A stretch of 64,000 bases of DNA from Verrucomicrobiales bacterium (GTDB lineage Bacteria; Verrucomicrobiota; Verrucomicrobiia; Limisphaerales; UBA11320). Position numbers and translations under genes: made by a program. This document shows, piece by piece, positions 8,501 through 16,600 of this stretch (positions are counted from its first letter, which is position 1; each line of letters starts with the position of its first letter). The notes under the pieces were generated by a model. The model had not been told where the DNA came from. It saw only the letters and a program-made list of their open reading frames with translations, and searched no databases. The stretch is taken from the NCBI GenBank assembly GCA_016793885.1, contig JAEUHE010000141.1, positions 1 through 64,000 on the forward strand, given 5' to 3'.

Positions 8501-8827
8501 TCCGGCGATGTTCGTGCCCTTGAACTGCCACTGATAGTTGAGTGCTCGCGTAATCGCTGCCACTGCGGAAAACGACGCGGCTTCGCCTGGAATTGCGATT
8601 CGGGTCTGCGGTTGGTGTATGATCTGCGGTGGGCCGAGCACCTCTGCCGTCCGTGCCGAAAGGTTGCCATTCGCGTCAAAGACGAATTGCCAATCTTGGG
8701 CGTGGGTGAGGTTTGCCAAGAGCAAGAAAAGTGCCGCACCCGTGGCTCGGGCCTTCCTCCAGGCATCGGTGCGTTCGCCGTGGAATTTGAGACGGTGTTT
8801 GTCGGTAACGAGAGTCTTGGTTTTCAT
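5597..8827 (-). CDS. Large secreted Ig/InlB-like protein with three long internal repeats
   Basis: 1076 residues, secreted. Signal peptide to about residue 44 (FLLLANLTHAQ). An Ig-like domain (about 60-147) is followed by a calcium-binding type-3-like segment (DSDADGQPDSWE, DFDGDGVSN), an InlB-like bacterial repeat (about 198-270, GWNGSYP), and three copies of a roughly 217-residue beta-rich repeat beginning near WTLGIMSGTGRT, WTGGAMTGVGRT and WTAGTMAGAGRT, each containing RFDNAGxxxK and FNNxGxVxL. The C-terminus has the WxPVAG...NRFYRVRVLP module shared with other secreted proteins here. The start ATG overlaps the stop of the RHS gene (ATGA). Probably an adhesin or surface structural protein; no enzymatic motif is seen. 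Confidence 0.8.
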   Translation of the reverse strand: MKTKTLVTDKHRLKFHGERTDAWRKARATGAALFLLLANLTHAQDWQFVFDANGNLSARTAEVLGPPQIIHQPQTRIAIPGEAASFSAVAAITRALNYQWQFKGTNIAGATNDALVVQKAGTTNEGEYRVVLTNPSGSVTSAPAILSIDSDADGQPDSWERLYFSNLNQNATADFDGDGVSNVTEFLDNTNPTNRLSVRYTLTVLTDGNGLVETTPKGASFTNGQSVTLTATPSGTNRFYGWNGSYPSTNNPLVITIASNMTVRAHFQFLPLDIVWTNTGGGDWHSATNWSPHQVPGAFDNAIIPITATVTVNRPAECLGLTLGSVSGNPTLTGSDTLMVHDNLLWTLGIMSGTGRTILNTNVTANIPATVTLSARTLENRGTMFIYNTGGFSVMSGGVLTNCAGALFQVVNETPSLGGGLANGRFDNAGRLEKSSGLGTLIVNPGLAFNNFGTVDIQSGLLLCEGGFTNAGAVNISASTTLRLAGGGSANGSFAASGGAMVEWTKGTFVMNPGTRFEGEGLYRINAGTLLADLDVDLNQLELRNGTLGGNGILRITNRMDWTGGAMTGVGRTVISPGATLQASLPSGGSLNGRILENRGTVLWTGSGNIGFVNAVITNRPGGIFQAQGDGGMTFVSGANRFDNAGTFRKSLRNGTLEIVDFTRSGSFNNFGSVELQAGTLLANVAFTNSGKVQLAGATTNRLAGGGSASGTFETPATGLVEWTGGTFTLNPGAQLNGAGQYQLNGISATVVGDGDLAVENLNFANGSSTWSGSGSLAVHNILRWTAGTMAGAGRTLIGPKATMSIANPNGVGLQRILENAGTVAWSGPGLIGLLNGTITNRAGAVFEVSHDGRFAFSGGSCRFDNAGTFRKLVGLGTAVIDAGIPFNNSGTVDLRSGVLAANGGYLSSETSLLRLTIGGMTPGADHAQLRLPGTINLTGSLEAMLLPGFSAQVNQSFVVITAGNRTGSFERFLYPSNSVTLLLSNTPNAVVVLVKEVLSEVPSPELLPPSVIANNLLLTWSSRSNITYRLEFTPELSEPITWIPVAGDVLATSNTASRLDPLTVSNRFYRVRVLP

Positions 8828-11800
8828 TTGCTACCGCCGATCCAAACGCAGTCATCAAGTGCCAGGTCGATCACAATCCCGGCGATGCTCAAATTGGGTG
8901 CGTTGATTTCGAAGAACAACCGAGGGATGCTGCAATTGGGCGGGCGCTTCCGGCATTCCGGAGGTTCGCATCCCTTGCTGGTGCACTTAATAAAATCCTC
9001 GATAGCCTCCTTGAGTTGATCCGCCTGCGCGATGCATTCCCAGGGTAGGCTTCCCTTGTGATGGCACTCAGCCCGAAAGACGCGCCGAATTCTATCGGCT
9101 TCCTTTTCGCAGCACAATCCGAGCGGGTCGGTCAGGTTGACCGGATTGTTTTGGACATAGGCATAGAGATTCGGGCCTTCATTGAGTTCCGCCTTCCTCA
9201 ACGGATCGCGAGAGAGCCAACGAGCCAGTTCGGGGTCGTAAGCCCGGAACGGCGTTAGAGACAATCCCACTTCGCTCGCGAAAAGCATCCCCCCGAATCC
9301 GAAGTCTGCCTGCACGTCGCCCGCCAGTTTGCTCCGGCGACCGTACGGATCGTACGCGTATCGCGCTCGAACGCTGCCGATGGCATCGGTAACCTCGCGG
9401 ATGGACCCCAGATGATCGCGAGTGTAAAAGAACGTTCCGGCCGACGGGCCGGATTCCACCTTCACCCCATGCTGATAAAACCGCTTCGTCACCGCTCCCG
9501 CAGGATCGCGTTCTTCACAAAGCGTGTAGTCGCACCACACAAAGCGGCGGAACGATACCTCGGCACCATTGGTGTAATGGCGCAGGGTCTGCATTCGGTC
9601 CAAGCCGTCGTAGGAGAACTCGGTTCGCTGATGGCCAGCGTTCACAGCGACAAGGCGATCTTTCGCATCCCATTCGTAGGTGCGCGTCGCTCCGGAGGCA
9701 GCGCTGGTGCTGACTTGATTGAGGGCATTGTAGGTGGCAACGGAGTTCGATGCGCCTAGTTGCTCGGTGAGTCGGTTGCCAGCGGGGTCATAAGTATACG
9801 CGAACGTAGTGACGAGGTTTCCGGAGTTGGTTATTGTGCCTGCTAGGAGTTGATTCACAGCGTCATAACCAAACGTGTGGAACGACGGTGCCGCTGCACC
9901 CTGCTGCTGGGACCAGTTGGTGATCCGGTCGGCAAGATGGTCGCGACCGTACCGAAATTCGGAAACGGGCGTAGCACCGACTTTGTGGGTGATGCGATTC
10001 AATTCAAAGTCTTCGAGGCTGCTGGCATAACCCCTCTCGACGATTAACTCGTTCGGGAACGTGTTGGTCTGCAAGCGGTCGGTGGCTCCGTCGTACGCAT
10101 AACTGAAAGTTCCCAAGGCGTTGGTTTCCCCGCTCATGCGGCCCGCTGCATCGTAGGTCATGCTCGTTGCCACACCGTTGATCGCAGTGGAAATGCGTCG
10201 GCCTAGAGCATCATACTCGAAGGTGATGGTGTCATTCGGCAGCGGACCATCCACGCTCGCCATGCGATTGGCTCCTAAAGTGGGGACTGCCGTCACGGGG
10301 TGGTAGGAATATGTTGTTGTGCCTATGCCATCCGTCATTGAGACGCGGCGTTGGTAATCGGGGTCGTAGGTGTAGCGGATGCCGGCCGTTGGAACGATGG
10401 CGTTGAGATAGTCTATCGCCTTGAGCGTATTGTCACGGTTGTAGGTGAACTGCGTGATCTGTTGCTTCTCGTCAATGGACTGACGCAAACGGCTGCTGGT
10501 GCTTTCGTAGACATAGCGCACCTGCGATCCATCGGGATACTGCTTGGCGGTGTGCCGTCCTTGAACGTCCGTGAGCCATGAGGTGGTGCGGCCCATGGGG
10601 TCGGTCAAGCTCTTGATGGCACCGCATCGGCACCATTCGAAGAGAGTCACCCTGCCCAAAGGATCAGTCTTGCGCTTCATCTGCCTCACCGCGTCAAACT
10701 CAAACACCGTCTGCCGGCCGGCGCGATCGCGCACGGCGACGACATCCAGGCGGTCGTAGGTGAGCTGCTCAAAGGAGCCATCGGGATGTGTGATTTTGGT
10801 GAGACGATCGAGATCGTCGTGCTGAAAGGTCAGTGCATAACCGCTCACGTCGATCTTGGTCAGTGGGCGGCCCCGTGCATCATACGAAGCGGTGACCATG
10901 TCACTCGTTCCCGGCAAGGGCCCGTCCACCTCGATAAGATAGCCGTTGGTATTGTAGGTGTAACGGATCGTTTCGCCTTTCGGATTCGTTTCGGTAAGAA
11001 GCTGGCCGCGCTCGTTGTAGGTGAAGGTGTTGGTTTGGCCAGCTGCATCCACCGTCGTGAGCGGCAAATGCTGCGAGTTGTAGGTCCTGCTGGAGAGTAA
11101 CTCGCTCTTTCCAGCGCGGGTCTGGCGGACCTCCAACAGATCGATCCCGTTGGATGCGTAGAGGTAAGTGAAACTTCGACCCACCGGATCCACCATTCTG
11201 GTGACATGTCCAAAGCCGTTGTAGTCGTAGGAATAAAGCTGCGTTGTCCCGTCATCCAGCACGCGGCCGACATGAATCGGGCGGTTGTTGGCCCCTACGA
11301 AAGTCGCACTGTTCTGGCTTGCATAGTCATACCACACGCGGCCCTCGAGAGCTTCCTTGGTGCTCTCGAGGATACCGGCGGTTTTGGTGGGATCCTCCGA
11401 GTGCAACCAGTGGTAGACCTTCGCTTTGCTGTAATCGCCGTAGCTGGTGGCGCAGGCCGTTCGGCTCCAGTAAAAGGTATTGCGAAAACCCAGGAAAGCG
11501 TTGGCGGTCGACATCACGGACGGGACCGCAGACTCCCGCTGGGTATTGCCCGTTCCGGACACGAATTGGGTGTATTCGACCCGGTCTCGACTTCCATCTG
11601 GATAGAGCGTCTCCAAGAAGCGTGTGTTTCCGGCGGGCCCCTGGGTAAACGAGGTGGTGCCGTAGGGTGTGACGAGCGCCTTGATGAAATCGCTCCCGCC
11701 ATCATACACAAAGGTCGAGTTCAACCCGATGACATCGGTGATGTTGGTCAGGCGGCCCACCGAATCGTAACTGAAGCGGGCGAAGCGGCCGAAGGGATCG

Positions 11801-13665
11801 GTGATGCGGGTGATTTTGTAAACATCGTTGGTGTCGCCATAGGAAAGTGTCGTGACCTGCCCAATGGCGTCCGTGATGGAAGTAATGCGCGAGTCTCCAT
11901 CGTAGGTGAGCGTGATGGCGTTGCCGAAAGGATCGATGGTCTGGGTCAGAAAGATCTTTCGGGTGGTACCAGCTGTGCCATCGGGCTGGCCGAACACCAG
12001 CTTCGATCCATCGCGCGATGTGAGTTCGTAGCTATCCGGACCCGTGCGGAGGAGGTGGGTTTGATCAAACTGCTGGGAGGCGAAACTCTGGGAGTTGCTG
12101 TTAAAGCCGCTGAATTCGCGTGTACCACCCCCGCGGAGGTATTGGTTCACGTTGGCGGAGCGGCTTTGTGGAGTGTCGGTGATATACGCGATCCAATCGC
12201 ACGTCCATTTCGGGCCGAAGTTTGAGTAGGTGAAATTCGCAGGTTGGAAGGCCTCACGCTGATTGTAGGTGACGGTGCCTTTGACGGCAGGACCGACCGG
12301 CGGCGTGTAGCCCACGGGCGTGTCGATAATGTTCAAACTGACCAGCATGAGATGCACATCGGCCACGGCCATTCCATTGCCATTGCCTCCGCATGGCTCG
12401 GGCTTTTTCGGATCGTCTGGCCCATGGGGTTTCGGATCGTTTCCCCCGGTCTGACCTTTGCCCCAAACCGTTGCACCTTCCTCGGTGTCCACGGCCCGCC
12501 AACCGGGCGGCAGGCTTCCCGGAGGGATCAGGAAATAGCCACTGGTCTCCGCCTCGAGCGCTTGTCGAGTGGCCCAAACCGTGTTGCCGAAGGTGGGGTC
12601 CTCGAGCAAAAACGTGTCACCGTCTTGACGTACCATCGCCGCGTAGTGTCCGGCTTTCCAATGCACGACCGAAGGTATGACGAACTCACCGGTCTGTGCC
12701 CGAAACCCCATTCGATAGTTCAATCCAAGCTTCTTCGACAATGCCGCCACCTGCGGTAGTGAGCAGCCTTTCTGGGTAGACGGGAAATGGAAGATTTCCT
12801 GCAGTTCGTTGTTGGTCGACGAGGCGAGTCCGCTTGGGTTGAGCTTGAGAATCTGCATCAACGCATAGGGCCCGCACTTGAACGAAACTTCTGGCCTGTT
12901 CTGCATGTTCCAAAGCCCTTCCCGCGCTCCTGCGATGCGCTCCGTCGCCGCTCCCGTCAGTGGGCGGCTCTCGACGGATCGAAGCAGTGCTTCGAGCTCC
13001 GTCATTCGGCCCAGACGGGCGTACAGGTAAGCCAGTTCGCCAACGGCCCGGTCGGCGATGGCTTTGCCTTTGTTATCGCTGGCTTGCTTGGCCTGCGACC
13101 AGGCACTTTCCCAAGCTCGGAGAGCGAGCGAATAGTGGGCGGTGTTGTAGTATTCGAGCCCCAGACAAGTCAGGACGGCGGCCTGCCACGGGGAGCTGGG
13201 GTGTCTTTCCAGAAACCCCGTCAAACTGGTGAAATCATCAGGCCCACTGCGTCCCACATAGCCAAGCAGGGCGGCGGCAAGTGCGGCGTTATCCGCCGCT
13301 GTCGGTTCTCCTCCAATGGGTGCCAGCGGCTCCTCAAACACGCGCGCACGGGAAAGCTCCTGGGTGGTCGGATTTGTCGAGAACGTCAGGCCGGATCTTG
13401 CCGGCGTGACCTTCGGTAGGGTGCGATTGGGGCTGATCGGTTTGTCTGGAGTCGCGCCGGTCGCCGCCACGCCCACCTGAAAAAGCACCGCGGCCAAGAT
13501 CGGCGCTAACTGAAGTCTGGGTTTGGGCTTCATCTTGGTAGCAAGACGGGTTGCTGAGGGTGCGATTATTTCTGGCGGAACTCCGTACAAAAGACGAGGC
13601 CTCACTCGGAAATCATCACGCCCGGTTGCCGGGACACGGAGAGAGTGTGTGGAACTGAGTTTCAT
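8824..13665 (-). CDS. C39-like cysteine peptidase fused to an RHS/YD-repeat protein
   Basis: Up to 1613 residues. Helical, TPR-like repeats at about 125-255 are followed by a C39-type peptidase-like domain with Cys264 (FKCGPYALM), His335 or His340 (VVHWKAGHYAAM) and Asp356 (LLEDPTFG). A long RHS/YD-repeat shell follows, ending in the RHS-associated core signature (YDPELARWLSRDPL, YVQNNPVNLTDPLGL). The 96-residue C-terminal tail contains nine Cys and matches no toxin I know. The first ATG (13665) overlaps the upstream stop by ATGA; an internal ATG at 13533 begins a better signal peptide (MKPKPRLQLAPILAAVLFQ), so the true start is uncertain. RHS shells usually encapsulate or display a C-terminal effector. 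No separate immunity gene follows. Confidence 0.85.
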   Translation of the reverse strand: MKLSSTHSLRVPATGRDDFRVRPRLLYGVPPEIIAPSATRLATKMKPKPRLQLAPILAAVLFQVGVAATGATPDKPISPNRTLPKVTPARSGLTFSTNPTTQELSRARVFEEPLAPIGGEPTAADNAALAAALLGYVGRSGPDDFTSLTGFLERHPSSPWQAAVLTCLGLEYYNTAHYSLALRAWESAWSQAKQASDNKGKAIADRAVGELAYLYARLGRMTELEALLRSVESRPLTGAATERIAGAREGLWNMQNRPEVSFKCGPYALMQILKLNPSGLASSTNNELQEIFHFPSTQKGCSLPQVAALSKKLGLNYRMGFRAQTGEFVIPSVVHWKAGHYAAMVRQDGDTFLLEDPTFGNTVWATRQALEAETSGYFLIPPGSLPPGWRAVDTEEGATVWGKGQTGGNDPKPHGPDDPKKPEPCGGNGNGMAVADVHLMLVSLNIIDTPVGYTPPVGPAVKGTVTYNQREAFQPANFTYSNFGPKWTCDWIAYITDTPQSRSANVNQYLRGGGTREFSGFNSNSQSFASQQFDQTHLLRTGPDSYELTSRDGSKLVFGQPDGTAGTTRKIFLTQTIDPFGNAITLTYDGDSRITSITDAIGQVTTLSYGDTNDVYKITRITDPFGRFARFSYDSVGRLTNITDVIGLNSTFVYDGGSDFIKALVTPYGTTSFTQGPAGNTRFLETLYPDGSRDRVEYTQFVSGTGNTQRESAVPSVMSTANAFLGFRNTFYWSRTACATSYGDYSKAKVYHWLHSEDPTKTAGILESTKEALEGRVWYDYASQNSATFVGANNRPIHVGRVLDDGTTQLYSYDYNGFGHVTRMVDPVGRSFTYLYASNGIDLLEVRQTRAGKSELLSSRTYNSQHLPLTTVDAAGQTNTFTYNERGQLLTETNPKGETIRYTYNTNGYLIEVDGPLPGTSDMVTASYDARGRPLTKIDVSGYALTFQHDDLDRLTKITHPDGSFEQLTYDRLDVVAVRDRAGRQTVFEFDAVRQMKRKTDPLGRVTLFEWCRCGAIKSLTDPMGRTTSWLTDVQGRHTAKQYPDGSQVRYVYESTSSRLRQSIDEKQQITQFTYNRDNTLKAIDYLNAIVPTAGIRYTYDPDYQRRVSMTDGIGTTTYSYHPVTAVPTLGANRMASVDGPLPNDTITFEYDALGRRISTAINGVATSMTYDAAGRMSGETNALGTFSYAYDGATDRLQTNTFPNELIVERGYASSLEDFELNRITHKVGATPVSEFRYGRDHLADRITNWSQQQGAAAPSFHTFGYDAVNQLLAGTITNSGNLVTTFAYTYDPAGNRLTEQLGASNSVATYNALNQVSTSAASGATRTYEWDAKDRLVAVNAGHQRTEFSYDGLDRMQTLRHYTNGAEVSFRRFVWCDYTLCEERDPAGAVTKRFYQHGVKVESGPSAGTFFYTRDHLGSIREVTDAIGSVRARYAYDPYGRRSKLAGDVQADFGFGGMLFASEVGLSLTPFRAYDPELARWLSRDPLRKAELNEGPNLYAYVQNNPVNLTDPLGLCCEKEADRIRRVFRAECHHKGSLPWECIAQADQLKEAIEDFIKCTSKGCEPPECRKRPPNCSIPRLFFEINAPNLSIAGIVIDLALDDCVWIGGSK

Positions 13666-16600
13666 GGCTCGAGGCGTAATCGGTAGAAACGAGGTTTAGT
13701 ACTTCCAGCCGACACAGTGTCGTCGAAGTGCTCCTCGATCGAGGTGGCGATGCGCGGGAAGCCTGCGCCAGGGAGTTGGCGGAAATTCTCGGTGAGGGCG
13801 TCGGCATAGAGTAGGTCATAGGAGCGTCCTGGGACCGCCTGCCAGGTCAAACGAACATGACCGTCGGGTAGCAGCGCGGCTGTCAGACGCAACGCGGAGA
13901 GCGGGTCACGTGGATCGGTGTCGCTCAGATATTCGCCGAGATTCGAAACCCCATCGCCATCCGGGTCCGCATCTGGACCATCCGCGCCGGTGGCGGCTTC
14001 TGGATCGACTTGGTGCCGGGTTTCCCAAGCGTCGGGCAGGCCGTCGGAGTCGGTGTCGACTTCGGTGCCGGTCACGATCTTGATCTCATCGGGGATGCCG
14101 TCGGCATTCAGATCAAGTTCGGATCGGACTTGCTTGACCCTCGGCCACTCGTGCAGCACCACGCAATGGATCGCTCCGGGGGGAACGTCGAAGGGTCCAT
14201 ACACTGTGGACGCATTATTCTCCCGAGATCCAGCTACGGCGTCGATCCGCAACGAGTGCCGGTTCATCTGAGTGGATTCGTTGCAATATTCCACCGCACG
14301 TCGATCCCGAAGTGCCCGGAACTCTTGCGCCCGGTTTCCTTCGCTCCTGAGCCCTTTCCACTCGAAGGTCACTCCCGAGTTCGTTTGGAACAACATCCCA
14401 ACGCGGGTGGTGAAGTTGGTGTCGGCTCCCTGGGGTATGTAGCGGAAGGAGGACAGCCGATTGGCCCGCGTGCCCAGCTTGATCTGATTGGCATGACCAG
14501 GCGTGCCTTGAGTTGATTCCATTTGGAGGGAGATTCCATTGTCCGAAACATGGAAGAAACTCGATCGTGAGGATCGGACGTTCATTTGAACCGAAAGGTT
14601 GGTATACGAGGCGGCGTCGGAGGGTTGTATAAACACCGGAATGGAGCGGGTGCGATTGGTGCCTGAACCGAGCGGTACCATCGCCCGAAGCCCGGGGAGA
14701 TTGTCTACAAATTGGCCATCTGGCCGCCACCCCCACTCCCCTTGCGGGGAACTGTAGTGCGCATCCGCGCCGCCGGCGATGAACATGAGCAGTTGCGGGA
14801 GCTCGAAGACGGGTCCGATCGCCCCGAGTAGCGCGATGGGTGCGGTTCGCCTCCCGCTGTAGGTTTCGACCGGAATCGAAAAGATGCCGTCCCCGGTCTC
14901 GTCACCGAAGGTGAACTTGTCGGCGCTCAGGTCGAAGTCGATAAAGGCTCCGGTCACGCAGGGGGATGACGCGGAGTCAGGCGGCTCGCAGGGTTTCTCA
15001 TTGTCGTAAACCCATATGCGGGTGTGGTTGGCGTTGTTGGTGAAGTTGTCTTCGATGCGGTAGGGCGTCACGCAGTGGCCACCACCGTCCGCCCGCTGCA
15101 TACAGATGGTATAGGCGCCGAGCCGTCCGCGCATCTCATTGAGCCGCGCGGTCGGAAACCCGCTGAGACTGGTGGCTGATTTGGATTGTGCCAGGCCGAG
15201 CGTGAGATACTCGAGACTGGTCTGGGCTCCGTGATTGGCCCGAATCACCGCCCAAACGTCCTTGGGTTTTGGGGGGCGATTGTTGCGTCCTCCAATGTTG
15301 CTGGTGTCGTAATCGCCAGGGAAACCAGGGTCAAGAATTCCGTTGGCAAAGAAGGCGTCGGGGTCGAAGTCGACCGGCTGACGGATGTCATTAAACAGTT
15401 GAACCGCGGTGCTGGCCATGCCGACGCAGCTGCCACCCGATTCCTCCATCCAGTAGTCATAGACGAAGAACCAAATGCCCCAGTAGAGCGGGTCGGGGAC
15501 ACACGCTGGACAATCGCCGATGTAGGCATTTTCCCCGTAGCAGGCCAGGAACTCGTTGAGCCGGGCACCTGCTCCCTGATTGTCGAATCGGAAGCCGTGG
15601 GTGATGGGGTAGGGGGGGCGTTGGATTCGGAAGTTTCCCACGGTGCTGTATTCGATGCGGCCGGGGCGGAACAAGGTGTCATGAGCCACCCACCGCCAGG
15701 AGGTTTGGGCATCGAAGGACAGAACGAAAGGTCCGTTGAGTTCCAGTTGGACGGTCTCGGGCACGAAGGGGGCTTCGACTATCACCGAGGTTCCATCAGC
15801 GGCGATGGATTTCACGACGGCAGGCAGGAGGGTCCACGCCTCCGGGCTGTTCGGGAAACTGGGGCTCACTGGCGCGAGAAAGAACTCCATGCTCCCGTGC
15901 AGATTCGTTCCGCTCAGCGTGACGCGCTCGCCGGGTCCACCTGGCTCGCCCTGGCGGACGACGGCGCCGCATTGCGGGTTGAGCGGCGATGCCCCAGTGA
16001 TGGCTGCAGTGCCCGGAGGCGGTTGCAGGAAGAAATCGGCGCTGGCGAGTTGGACGACCCCGGTGGTTCCGAGCGGCAAAGCCGGATACAACACGCCGTT
16101 GGTGAACACGGAGAGTGGTTCGACGTCATTGGGCAGGCAGTTGGTGCAGACTACTGGACGACCTTGCAGTGCGAAGCTCACTGTTCCGGGTTGACCGCGG
16201 ATGGTTTGACCTGCGGGCATGGGGACGTCGAAGCGGAAGCGTCCGGAGCTGTCGCTTCGTGTTACGTGTGCGAGGTCGTTGGCAAAGAGAAACATGGGAT
16301 GATTGGCCAACGGAGGCGCGGTTTTGGTCGGACTTGCAAAGATCCGCCCGTTCCACCTGACGCGTGGCAGCGTGGCGCTGCCATCGCCATAAGTCATGGT
16401 CACCCATTGGGTGGGCACAGCCGGAAGGGCCTCTTCCGGGGTGAAACTTGAACCGCCCGTCCCTGTGAGATTCGATATTCCAAGAGCGACGCCATCGAAA
16501 TCGTTGAAAGAACCGAGCAGCGTCCGCGACACGCGGAACTCCACGCACGCACTCTGATTCACATCATCCCCGCAGAATGTCTGAGTGGCTTGCCAGAGGT

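Noticed and set aside
8824-9115. Known polymorphic toxin domain at the RHS C-terminus, with immunity gene
   Set aside because: No known nuclease, deaminase or ADP-ribosyltransferase motif is visible, and the next gene is a large secreted protein.
11206-12225. Long open frame on the plus strand (339 residues)
   Set aside because: It lies antisense to RHS repeats; its composition follows the shadow of the GC-rich RHS codons and it has no domain or start context.
15186-16451. Long open frame on the plus strand (421 residues)
   Set aside because: Antisense to the LamG protein gene with no recognisable fold, and the opposite strand has clear domains.
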